DNA of 8,422 nt, taken from Phycisphaerales bacterium. Its GTDB lineage: Bacteria; Planctomycetota; Phycisphaerae; Phycisphaerales; UBA1924. Below the pieces are notes generated by a model. The model worked only from the letters and a program-made list of their open reading frames with translations, did not search any database and was not told the DNA's origin. The stretch is taken from positions 1 to 8,422 of the forward strand of contig SLFH01000108.1 in assembly GCA_007124345.1 (NCBI GenBank), given 5' to 3'. A program made the position numbers and the translations under genes. Below, in pieces: positions 1-6,769 of the stretch. Each line of letters starts with the position of its first letter. The first letter of the stretch is position 1.

Positions 1-1781
1 CGGTCGACCGGAAGCGGGTGGCCGCTCAGGTGGTCGGCGATCAGATCGGCGCATAAGGGGGTATGGGCCAGGCCCTTTGAGCCATGGGCGATATTGAGCC
101 AGATATTCGGCTCAAGCTGGTGCGGGTTGCACGTGGGATCAGGGAGCGGTCCGACCAATGGCAGGGTGTCGGGCGACTGGCAGCGCAGCCCGGCGTGCTG
201 ACCGACGATTTCGATGTGTTCTCCGCCAAGCGCGGCCCAGTGTTCGGGAAGCCCCCTGGCCAATTCGGCCAGGTTGGTTTGATCGTCGGCGGGGTCGATG
301 ACCGGTTCCTTGCGCTCGCGGTCGAAGGTAGCGCCGACGCAGTGGACCTCGTCGATGGCCGGGGTCAGGTAGCCGCTGTGGCATTGCGGTTGACGCCAGG
401 ACCTGCTCTCGTCGGTGGCGCGGCAGAAGGTGACCTGGCCCCTGACAATGCGCAATGGCAACCATTCCAGGCCGGGGAACGTACCGGTGGCGCCGGCGGT
501 GCACAGGACGAGGGCATCGCATTCCAGTAGTTGTCCGCTGGCCAATTGCACGATCGGTCCCGGTTCGAAGGTTTCGATTGAGTCGGCGAGGGTGCGGATG
601 CCGGGGTGATCCACCAGGCGCGCGATCCATGCGTCGGGTTTCAGGTAGCCGGCGCCTTTGAAACAAACGCTGTGTGCGTCGATGCGGGTCAGCAGGGGGT
701 CGGGCCAGGCACCACTGTCGATCGCGGCCAGCGTCTTCTCACGCATTTTCGAATCACGCAGATGCTGCACGACCCCTTCCAGGCGACCTGCCGAGTCCTG
801 ATCGGGAAAATCCAGTCGTCCTAGCCAGCGCATGGCGTGCAGCAGCGAGGACTGGTAGAAGCGATTCTGGGCATGCAGGTGAGCGCTGGCTGTGGCGTAG
901 AGCACACCGGCAAGATATCGGGGGGGGTCAAGGTCCGGGGCAAGCCGTGGATCGACCAGGGTGATCCGCCAGCCGCGCTCGGCCAGGGCGCGGGCCGTGG
1001 TGGCGCCGGCAACGCCTGCACCCGCAATCAAGGCATGGCCGTTCCGCGTTCGCTGCGATTGCCAGGGTCCGGGTCGTCGGGCAATCAGGCGATGGCGTTT
1101 GCGGCCGAAGCCCGGTCGGCGCTCGACCTCGAAGCCGGCGGCTGTCAGTCCACGCCGCACGTCGCCTGCGGCGGTGAACGTGCCCAGTGTCGCACCGGGT
1201 TGTGACAGGTTCGCGATGGTTTCCAGCAGCGCCGGCTCCCACATTGTTCGATTGCAAGAGGGGGCGAATCCGTCCAGGAACCAGGCATCCATGCGGGCGG
1301 GGCAATGTTGCAGCAAGGTATGGGCATCACCGAGCATCAGCGTCAGTTCGATGCCCTTGGCCAGTCGCAGGCGGTGACTGCCAGGAACCGGAGGGGGGTA
1401 CTCGGCCAGCAGGCGAGCGACCAGGTCGGCCAGTTCCGACCATTGGTTGAGGGCCCGTTTTAGATCCCTCCGGCCGAGCGGGTGCAGTTCAGTGGACACC
1501 AGGTGCAGGCGGGCGCCCGCGGGGGCATGTTCCAGAAAGGTGCGAGCCGCGAGCAGGCAATTGAGTCCGGTGCCGAAGCCGGTTTCGCCGATCACGAACA
1601 TGCTGTCGGCACCGAGCCCGGCGAAGCGTTCGGCCAGGGCATTGGCCTCGATGAACACGCACTGGCTTTCGGCCGGCCCCTGGCCGGCTGAAAAGTAATG
1701 ATCACCGAAGTGTTCGGAAACCGGAGTGTCCTCTCTCCAAATGATGCGGGCCGGTTGAATCGGCGGCAGCGTGAGGTTCAT
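1..1781 (-). CDS. mnmC: Bifunctional tRNA mnm5s2U34 methyltransferase / FAD-dependent oxidoreductase MnmC (3' end off window)
   Basis: MnmC finishes 5-methylaminomethyl-2-thiouridine at the wobble base of certain tRNAs. Its C-terminal FAD domain removes the carboxymethyl group of cmnm5(s2)U and its N-terminal SAM domain methylates the product. My translation from the ATG at 1781 gives about 593 codons without a stop to the left edge; E. coli MnmC is 668 aa. The methyltransferase domain shows the SAM loop ETGFGTGLN (residues 66-74) and DAWFLDGFAP (165-174). After a short linker comes the FAD dinucleotide motif GAGVAGA (254-260). Near the left edge is the conserved C-terminal NIAHGSKGLAHTPLCADLI, so only a few dozen residues should be missing. 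The usual ASGN segment after the FAD motif is replaced by DLDPPRYLAG (see findings). The gene is divergent from the MerC-like gene, and no strong Shine-Dalgarno sequence precedes the ATG. The assignment is secure. Confidence 0.95.
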   Translation of the reverse strand, partial: MNLTLPPIQPARIIWREDTPVSEHFGDHYFSAGQGPAESQCVFIEANALAERFAGLGADSMFVIGETGFGTGLNCLLAARTFLEHAPAGARLHLVSTELHPLGRRDLKRALNQWSELADLVARLLAEYPPPVPGSHRLRLAKGIELTLMLGDAHTLLQHCPARMDAWFLDGFAPSCNRTMWEPALLETIANLSQPGATLGTFTAAGDVRRGLTAAGFEVERRPGFGRKRHRLIARRPGPWQSQRTRNGHALIAGAGVAGATTARALAERGWRITLVDPRLAPDLDPPRYLAGVLYATASAHLHAQNRFYQSSLLHAMRWLGRLDFPDQDSAGRLEGVVQHLRDSKMREKTLAAIDSGAWPDPLLTRIDAHSVCFKGAGYLKPDAWIARLVDHPGIRTLADSIETFEPGPIVQLASGQLLECDALVLCTAGATGTFPGLEWLPLRIVRGQVTFCRATDESRSWRQPQCHSGYLTPAIDEVHCVGATFDRERKEPVIDPADDQTNLAELARGLPEHWAALGGEHIEIVGQHAGLRCQSPDTLPLVGPLPDPTCNPHQLEPNIWLNIAHGSKGLAHTPLCADLIADHLSGHPLPVD

Positions 1782-1810
1782 CGGGGACCGTGACAGTGCA
1801 GGGAGGCTTC

Positions 1811-1840
1811 ATTGTAGCGGGCGACTCGTGTGCCCGGTGA
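1811..1840 (-). promoter_or_regulatory. Possible mnmC promoter (-10 only convincing)
   Basis: On the minus strand, TACAAT (1816-1811) matches the sigma70 -10 consensus at 5 of 6 positions and would start a leader of roughly 25 nt before the mnmC ATG at 1781. No good -35 is seen 16-18 bp upstream. This is an inference from position and one hexamer. Confidence 0.3.
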
Positions 1841-1848
1841 GGGTCGGG

Positions 1849-1877
1849 ATGACGCGGCGGCGTAAATGTTATATCAT
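1849..1877 (+). promoter_or_regulatory. Predicted sigma70 promoter of the MerC-family gene
   Basis: ATGACG (1849-1854, 4 of 6 to TTGACA) is followed by a 17-bp spacer and TATCAT (1872-1877, 5 of 6 to TATAAT). Transcription would start near 1884, about 23 nt before the ATG at 1907. The -10 lies inside the candidate Zur box, the arrangement expected for repression by a bound regulator. Confidence 0.45.
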
Positions 1878-1885
1878 ATCGTTTC
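1863..1885 (+). promoter_or_regulatory. Candidate Zur (zinc uptake regulator) box
   Basis: This AT-rich 23-bp dyad in a GC-rich background has left arm AAATGTTATA and right arm ATATCGTTTC. Aligned by eye to the gammaproteobacterial Zur consensus as I remember it (arms GAAATGTTATA and TATAACATTTC around one central base), it matches at 19 of 23 positions, with the whole left arm except the first base intact. It overlaps the predicted -10 and ends 22 nt before the start codon of the MerC-family gene. By analogy with znuA/znuC and zinT promoters, zinc-loaded Zur would bind here and repress transcription. It could also affect divergent mnmC, but the box lies about 80 bp from that start, upstream of its predicted -10. 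A Fur box is less likely because the match to the GATAATGATAATC-type iron box is poorer. Confidence 0.7.
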
Positions 1886-1906
1886 CATCAAGCGACAAGC
1901 ATCACA

Positions 1907-2332
1907 ATGGCCGTTGTATTCAAGCCCAACCAGGAAGCGAAGACCGGCGCCGCGCTGGACCGCGTGGCGATCTGTGCCTCGGCGGCCTGCATGGCCCAAT
2001 GCCTGCTGTTGCCAGTCATGATCGTGATCACGCCGCTGGTCTCGGTCGGCTTTCTCGCCGACGAAGCCTTTCACCTGTTCCTGCTGGCCGTCATCGTTCC
2101 GGTCAGCCTGGTGGCTTTCGGGCTGGGGTATCGAATTCACCGCAACAGCACCATGCTGGTTCCCGGCGTGGTCGGATTGATTCTGGTGGTGGCGGCGGCT
2201 GTGCTTGATGCCTTGGTGCTTGGTGCATTGGCTGTCGCCCTGCTGACTTCCCTGGGTGGAGCGTTCCTGATCGCCGGTCACTGGCTCAATTTGCGCGAGC
2301 GCCGCAACGTCTGCATGCAGCCACCGCGTTGA
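1907..2332 (+). CDS. MerC-domain family four-helix inner-membrane protein, probably Zur-regulated
   Basis: This is a 141-aa hydrophobic protein with four predicted membrane segments at about residues 19-44, 52-74, 82-101 and 102-126, and a basic C-terminal tail. The first segment, LDRVAICASAACMAQCLLLP (residues 18-36), fits the MerC family, whose members have cysteines in the first helix. Cys23, Cys28, Cys32 and a tail Cys136 are candidate metal ligands. The end of helix 4, AGHWLNLR, is also typical of chromosomal MerC-like proteins. True MerC moves Hg(II) across the inner membrane, but no merR, merT, merP or merA is present here. The overlapping Zur-type operator instead suggests a role in zinc (or other divalent metal) supply, which is inference. 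The ATG at 1907 is the only reasonable start, and its ribosome binding site is weak. gcvH follows 72 bp downstream from its own promoter. Confidence 0.85.
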   Translation: MAVVFKPNQEAKTGAALDRVAICASAACMAQCLLLPVMIVITPLVSVGFLADEAFHLFLLAVIVPVSLVAFGLGYRIHRNSTMLVPGVVGLILVVAAAVLDALVLGALAVALLTSLGGAFLIAGHWLNLRERRNVCMQPPR

Positions 2333-2350
2333 TTTCCCCACTGATCGCTC

Positions 2351-2379
2351 TCGGCAGCGGACCTCTTTACTGATAGAAT
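2351..2379 (+). promoter_or_regulatory. Predicted sigma70 promoter of gcvH (extended -10)
   Basis: TCGGCA (2351-2356, 4 of 6 to TTGACA), a 17-bp spacer, then TAGAAT (2374-2379, 5 of 6 to TATAAT) preceded by TGA, giving the extended -10 TGATAGAAT. Initiation near 2386 gives a leader of about 20 nt containing the ribosome binding site AAGGGA (2393-2398), six bases before the ATG. A leader this short leaves no room for a glycine riboswitch. Confidence 0.6.
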
Positions 2380-2404
2380 CTCCCAAACTTTCAAGGGACT
2401 GGTC

Positions 2405-2794
2405 ATGAGCGAGATACCTTCAGATCTGCGCTACGCGGAAAGTCACGAGTGGGTCAGCCAGGAAGAAGACGGTGTGGTCAAGGTCGGGATTACCGATCAC
2501 GCCCAGGAGCAGCTGGGTGACCTGGTGTTTGTCGAATTGCCTGAAGAGGGCGACACATTCGGTCGCGGCGATGCCTGTGCGGTGGTCGAATCGGTCAAGG
2601 CCGCTTCGGATATCTACTGCCCGGTTGCCGGCGAGGTGGTCGTCGTCAACGACGCGCTGGCCGATACACCCGAGATCGTCAACAACGACCCCTACGGTGA
2701 TGGCTGGTTATTCTCCGTTCGTCTCGATGACACCGGCGAAATCGAGGACTTGATGGACGCGGACGCTTATCGGGAGCATCTGGCCGAGAGCTGA
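2405..2794 (+). CDS. gcvH: Glycine cleavage system H protein
   Basis: GcvH is the small soluble lipoyl carrier of the glycine cleavage system. It shuttles the aminomethyl group from the P protein (glycine decarboxylase) to the T protein and is reoxidised by dihydrolipoamide dehydrogenase. At 129 aa it has the usual length. The N-terminal LRYAESHEWV is the family signature, and the lipoylation site lies in VVESVKAASDIY with the acceptor Lys65. NNDPYGDGWL and the C-terminal region also fit. The start is supported by the ribosome binding site AAGGGA six bases upstream. The gene stands alone: gcvT and gcvP are not in the window, and it has its own promoter. Its last 28 nt overlap the convergent 3' end of nfi, and no intrinsic terminator is visible after the stop. 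Confidence 0.97.
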   Translation: MSEIPSDLRYAESHEWVSQEEDGVVKVGITDHAQEQLGDLVFVELPEEGDTFGRGDACAVVESVKAASDIYCPVAGEVVVVNDALADTPEIVNNDPYGDGWLFSVRLDDTGEIEDLMDADAYREHLAES

Positions 2795-3450
2795 ACGCCC
2801 CCGGTCATGCCGGCCAGGCGGTCGGCTGAGCGGATCGGTTCCGGCAGCCGGTAACGCGGCGCGCATTCCAGCGTCAGCCGCACGGCCGTGGCCAGGCTGA
2901 TCCGATGTCCGACCGATACGAACAGCGGTTTGACGCCGGTTCGGGTTCGAACGACGGTCCCGATTTCCTCCGCCCGGTCCAGCAGGATCGAGGTACTGCC
3001 TTTCTCTTTCCCCGGCTCGCTGAACTGGCCGCACAAGCGGCTCTTGCCCACCCCTGCGGTGGGAAATCCGGTGTCCACGCCGAGATGACAGGCAATTCCG
3101 AATCGACGCGGATGGGCGATGCCCTGGCCGTCGCAAAGAATGACGTCGGGTGTTTCCCGTAATTGTTCGAGGGCGGATCGAATCGCCGGCAGTTCCCGGA
3201 ACGACAACAGGCCGGGAATGTAGGGCAGGGCGGTGGGTAGCTCGCTGACGGCTCGATCCAGGCATTCCAGTTCGGGGAAACTGAACAATACAGCCGCACC
3301 GCGCGTGATCTTGCCGTTGCCGGGAAACGCGGCATCGACGGCGGCGACCCGAGCAGGCGGCCAGGCGAAGTGATCGTCATGGTCCACGTGAGCGGCCAGT
3401 TCACGTTGACGTGCAATCAGTTCGCTAGCAAGGCCGGCAGGCGCTTTCAT
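2767..3450 (-). CDS. nfi: Endonuclease V (deoxyinosine 3'-endonuclease)
   Basis: Endonuclease V nicks DNA at the second phosphodiester bond 3' of deoxyinosine and thus starts repair of deaminated adenine. The protein is 227 aa, close to E. coli Nfi. Family motifs appear in order: AAVDAAF with catalytic Asp39, LPYIPGLLSFRE (residues 75-86, with the lesion-recognition YIPG and Glu86), DGQGIAHPRR (107-116, Asp107 and His113), GVGKSRLCG (133-141, Lys136) and RYRLPEPIRSAD near the end. All metal-binding residues expected from the Thermotoga and E. coli enzymes are present. The ATG at 3450 overlaps the glnE stop (ATGA, 3450-3447), so translation is probably coupled. The stop (TAA, 2769-2767) lies inside convergent gcvH. 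It is the last gene of the four-gene operon. Confidence 0.96.
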   Translation of the reverse strand: MKAPAGLASELIARQRELAAHVDHDDHFAWPPARVAAVDAAFPGNGKITRGAAVLFSFPELECLDRAVSELPTALPYIPGLLSFRELPAIRSALEQLRETPDVILCDGQGIAHPRRFGIACHLGVDTGFPTAGVGKSRLCGQFSEPGKEKGSTSILLDRAEEIGTVVRTRTGVKPLFVSVGHRISLATAVRLTLECAPRYRLPEPIRSADRLAGMTGGVQLSARCSR

Positions 3451-5987
3451 GACTTTGCCGTCGGGAAGTGGCGATCCCAGGCCTCGCTGACGATGGTTTC
3501 CGTTGCGGCCAGATCATCGGGGTCGAAGTCGCGCAGCAACCAGCCGCCGTGGCGGTGTCGCATCAGAACAGTCCAGGCTTTGTCCAACTCGTCGGCCTGC
3601 TCCTTCGACAGCCAGCCATTTTCGGCCAGCGTACGCAGCTGATCCGGAGTCGAGCGTGCCTCGATCAGGTCCGGCTGTTCGGGCGCTTCCTGAAGCACGC
3701 CGAGTTCGGCGATGAACTGAAGGTCGGTCAGGATGCGGCGTACCGGTGATTCCTTTCTTTCGCTGGCCTGACGCTGGCGCATGGTGGCAAGGTCTTTGCT
3801 CACCTGGTCGCGGTCACGCGCAGTGGTCAGGATGTCGCGGCGCACGCTTTCGAAGGTGCTTTTCAGCGACGGGTCGCCGGCGATCCAGCGCGCGCGGATC
3901 AGGGCCTGGTGTTCCCAGGTCCAGGCCTGCCTGGCCTGGTATTCGGCGAAGCTTTCCAATGGGCTGACCAGCAGTCCGGCACGCCCGTTGGGGCGCAGGC
4001 GGGTATCGATCTCGAACAGCCGGCCGCCGGGCAGCGGCATCTGCATGGCGCTGATCAGACGTTGAACGGTTCGCACGGGCGCGGAACCTTCGCGGTGGAG
4101 AAACACCAGGTCAAGATCGGATGCGTAATGCAACTGGCCGGCACCGAGATTGCCGTAAGCGATGACGGCCGGTATGTCCTCACCACCGACCAGCGTCAGG
4201 ACCTGATCGAGAATGGTGGCGGCGATGTCGCTGAGCTGGGCCCCGACCTGGCGGACGTCCAGGCGTTCGTCCAGTTCAGCCAGGGCGGTTCGCAGAAAGC
4301 TGGCCTGGCGCCAGCGTCCCAGTGCCCACAGGCTGGCCTCGTGATCGTTGTCGTCCGGTGAGGGTGGCGCGGGCAGATCCAGTCCATGCACTGGATCGAG
4401 CAGGTCGTCGATCAGCTGGGGCGACTCGATGATCCAGTCGGTAACTCTCGCACTGGCGCGAAATACCCGCACCAGCCGCTTGAGGGTTTCCGGTCGCTCA
4501 TAGAGCAGGGAAAGGTAGGCCGAGCGTCGGGCGATGTGCTCGATCAGTCGTAACAGGTCCTCCAGCGCCGTATCCGGGGGTTGGTGAGCGCAGGCCTCGT
4601 CGAGCAGGCGCGGCATGAGACGGTCGAGCCGCTGCCGACCCTCGGCGCTGATCGGACGTTTCCCGAGCGAATCCTGAAGCTCCAGCAGCAGGTCGGCGGC
4701 CTGTTCAGGCTGCTCGAAGCCGGCTTCTTTGAGGTGCTCGCCGGTTTGCTCGTCGACCGGCCACAGGCCGCTGTTCTTTGCGGTAGGCCGGTCGGGTTCC
4801 CGGAAGCGTTCGGCAAACAGGCTGCGAACGGCGTGACGGTGATGCTCGATCTCCTCGGCGAGTTCATGCCAGCTGTCCGACCCCATCAACCAGGCCAGGC
4901 TGGCGCGCTGGCTGTCGTCGGATGGCAGTTCATGACCCTGCCGACCGGTCATGGCCTGAAGGCGATTTTCAAGGATGCGCATGAAGGCATAGGCTTGACG
5001 AATCTGCTTGGCATCGTGCTCGGGCATCAGCCCCAGAGAGGCACAGGCGTCCAGCGCGGGCAGAAAGCCCGTGCAGCGCAGATCGGCTTCGCGTCCGCCA
5101 CGCAGGATCTGCAGGCTCTGGACCAGGAACTCCATTTCCCGGATGCCGCCGGGACCACGTTTGATGTTGTCGCTGCGCTGGCGGCTGTTGGCATCGATGC
5201 GACGATGCAGTTCGCGCAGGCTTTCGAAGATGCCGTAATCCAGGTAGCGGCGATAGATGAATGGCTGCAGGGCGTCGATCAACTGATCGCCGATCTCCGG
5301 GTCGCCCGCCACCGGCGCAGCCTTGAGCCAGGCATAGCGCTCCCAGGTCCGGCCCTCGCTGAGGAAGTACTGTTCCATGGCCGACAGTGCCCAGACCAGG
5401 GCGCCGGCCTCGCCAAAGGGCCTCAGGCGCGTATCGACGATCCAGACGCGCCCGTGGGCGCTCACGGTGTCGATCATGTTGATCAGTTCACGCGCGACCC
5501 GCTTGAGCCATTCGGCGGCATCGATGCACTTGGGCCCCGTGCTCTTTCCGGCCCCGTCACGGGCGAATACCACGTCGATATCGGAGTTGAAGTTGAGCTC
5601 ATTACCGCCGAGCTTGCCCAGACCCAGGATGGCCAGTCTGAGCGGTTGGTCGGCGTCATCGAGCAGTGTTCCGAAGCGCTCGGCGACCGTTGCCTCGGCG
5701 ACTTCCAGCGCCAGTTCCAGGCAGCGGCCCGCCAGGGCCGAAATGGCTTGCCCGGTCTCGGCAATGTCGTGATCGCCGGCCAGGTCCTGCCACAGGATAT
5801 GGCTGGAAGTCAGTTGACGGTAGCGCCGCAGGGCAGCCAGCGGATCGTCTTGCATGGCCTCTGAGTCGGGCTCGGTCACGGACTCTGCAGGGTGGGCGGC
5901 ATCGGGAAAGCGCCGCCAGGCTTCGGCGACGAAGCGACAATGGTCTTTCAGGTGGTCAATCGACAGTGAGTCGACGGGACGTTTCAT
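3447..5987 (-). CDS. glnE: Bifunctional glutamine synthetase adenylyltransferase / adenylyl-removing enzyme
   Basis: GlnE attaches and removes AMP on glutamine synthetase in response to PII and glutamine, setting nitrogen assimilation. It is 846 aa, against 946 in E. coli, with a short N-terminus. The N-terminal adenylyl-removing nucleotidyltransferase is intact: GLGKLGGNELNFNSDID (residues 122-138, with Asp136 and Asp138), VDTRLRPFGEAG (185-195) and NIKRGPGGIREMEF (274-287). After the helical linker, the C-terminal adenylyltransferase reads AYGNLGAGQLHYASDLDLVF (610-629). Its Asp624/Asp626 pair is kept, but Lys and Gly of the usual GKLGG are changed. EIDTRLRPNGRAGLL (659-673) and AWTWEHQALIRAR (688-700) are conserved, whereas the later Lys/Gly-rich element before DIEF is replaced by SPVRRILTDLQF (747-758). 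The ATG overlaps the upstream stop (ATGA, 5987-5984), with AGGA eight bases before it. The family call is certain; full adenylylation activity is not. Confidence 0.96.
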   Translation of the reverse strand: MKRPVDSLSIDHLKDHCRFVAEAWRRFPDAAHPAESVTEPDSEAMQDDPLAALRRYRQLTSSHILWQDLAGDHDIAETGQAISALAGRCLELALEVAEATVAERFGTLLDDADQPLRLAILGLGKLGGNELNFNSDIDVVFARDGAGKSTGPKCIDAAEWLKRVARELINMIDTVSAHGRVWIVDTRLRPFGEAGALVWALSAMEQYFLSEGRTWERYAWLKAAPVAGDPEIGDQLIDALQPFIYRRYLDYGIFESLRELHRRIDANSRQRSDNIKRGPGGIREMEFLVQSLQILRGGREADLRCTGFLPALDACASLGLMPEHDAKQIRQAYAFMRILENRLQAMTGRQGHELPSDDSQRASLAWLMGSDSWHELAEEIEHHRHAVRSLFAERFREPDRPTAKNSGLWPVDEQTGEHLKEAGFEQPEQAADLLLELQDSLGKRPISAEGRQRLDRLMPRLLDEACAHQPPDTALEDLLRLIEHIARRSAYLSLLYERPETLKRLVRVFRASARVTDWIIESPQLIDDLLDPVHGLDLPAPPSPDDNDHEASLWALGRWRQASFLRTALAELDERLDVRQVGAQLSDIAATILDQVLTLVGGEDIPAVIAYGNLGAGQLHYASDLDLVFLHREGSAPVRTVQRLISAMQMPLPGGRLFEIDTRLRPNGRAGLLVSPLESFAEYQARQAWTWEHQALIRARWIAGDPSLKSTFESVRRDILTTARDRDQVSKDLATMRQRQASERKESPVRRILTDLQFIAELGVLQEAPEQPDLIEARSTPDQLRTLAENGWLSKEQADELDKAWTVLMRHRHGGWLLRDFDPDDLAATETIVSEAWDRHFPTAKS

Positions 5988-6769
5988 GAATCCTGTCCTG
6001 AATAGGCGGCTTCAACCAGGGCACGAAACAGCGCGCGCTGACTCGAGCGCTGCGGCAGATATTCCGGATGCCACTGCACGCCGATGATAAAGTCTTCGCC
6101 GCTCGCTTCAATTGCCTGGATGATCCCGTTGGGTTCGACGGCACTGATGCGCAGGCGCTCGCCGAGATGATCGATCGCCTGGGAGTGCAGCGCATTGACG
6201 TAAATTTCCTCGAGTCCGGTGATGCGCGCCAGTCTTGAGTTCTCCACGAGCTCGACCCTTTTGCGAGGCAGTACCGAGCGAATGGCCGGGTATTCCTCGT
6301 AGAAACCCTCGATATCCTGGTAAAGGCTGCCACCGGCGACCACGTTGATCAGCTGCATGCCTCGGCAGATGCCCATCAGAGGCAGTCGTGTGTCAAGCGC
6401 CTTCGTGATCAGTTCCTTTTCCAGTTCGTCACGGCCAATATTGATGCCGCCGGTTTTGGTGGTCAACAATCGGCGGATGATGAACAACAAGGGAAACAGC
6501 AGGATGCCCAGTGTCCGCCGCCAGCCGCTCGCGCCCCGGTCCTTGAGTTCGTCGAGCTCGGGGCGGCGCTGCTGGCCGTAAAGTCCGGGGCTGACGTCGG
6601 CGCCGCCGCCGATGATCAGGCCGTCGAGACCGTCCAGCGGGTGCGGCCTTTTGGGCTGGATGCGCAGGGGTTTGCCGCCGGCTCTGCGCACGGCCCGTGC
6701 CGTGAACAACCAGGCCGACAGACCGCCCTTGTCGGGGCCGGTGATGCCTATGACGGGACGCCGGTTCAC
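5984..6769 (-). CDS. Class I glutamine amidotransferase-like / peptidase C26 family hydrolase (PuuD-like)
   Basis: The protein is 261 aa from a GTG start at 6769. Family members such as PuuD hydrolyse gamma-glutamyl amides with a Cys-His-Glu triad. The order of motifs is NRRPVIGITGPDKGG at the N-terminus, GLIIGGGADVSPGLYG (residues 50-65), the nucleophile elbow GICRGMQLINVVAGGSLYQD (133-152, Cys135), NALHSQAID (192-200) and GVQWHPEY (230-237, with His234 and Glu236). GTG is preferred over an ATG at 6901 because homology begins at NRRPVIG and the longer form would overlap the upstream gene by 136 nt. The GTG forms a GTGA overlap with that gene's stop. Between the first and second motifs is an extra segment (about residues 70-106) with a very hydrophobic stretch, TLGILLFPLLFIIRRLL, unusual for this soluble family. 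Its partner upstream is an amidoligase, so it may cleave or supply the nitrogen for that enzyme's product; the substrate is unknown. Confidence 0.85.
   Translation of the reverse strand: MNRRPVIGITGPDKGGLSAWLFTARAVRRAGGKPLRIQPKRPHPLDGLDGLIIGGGADVSPGLYGQQRRPELDELKDRGASGWRRTLGILLFPLLFIIRRLLTTKTGGINIGRDELEKELITKALDTRLPLMGICRGMQLINVVAGGSLYQDIEGFYEEYPAIRSVLPRKRVELVENSRLARITGLEEIYVNALHSQAIDHLGERLRISAVEPNGIIQAIEASGEDFIIGVQWHPEYLPQRSSQRALFRALVEAAYSGQDS

Noticed and set aside
84..666. Open frames on both strands at the left edge (84-530 plus, 139-666 minus)
   Set aside because: Both are out-of-frame shadows of mnmC, which reads through the whole region in another minus-strand frame up to the edge.
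1907..2332. Mercury resistance operon
   Set aside because: Only a MerC-like gene is present. No merR, merT, merP or merA is nearby, and the operator resembles a Zur box rather than a MerR-type promoter with a long spacer.
1874..2386. 170-codon minus-strand frame opposite the MerC-family gene
   Set aside because: It covers a well-supported membrane protein gene and would end inside the Zur box. Its Gln/His-rich translation is typical of the complement of a hydrophobic coding sequence.
2333..2404. Glycine riboswitch upstream of gcvH
   Set aside because: The gap is only 72 bp and the predicted leader about 20 nt, far too short for a glycine aptamer. No aptamer-like core is visible.
4581..5864. 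427-codon open frame on the plus strand opposite glnE
   Set aside because: It is fully antisense to a certain glnE, its translation shows no recognisable domain, and long antisense open frames are normal in GC-rich DNA.
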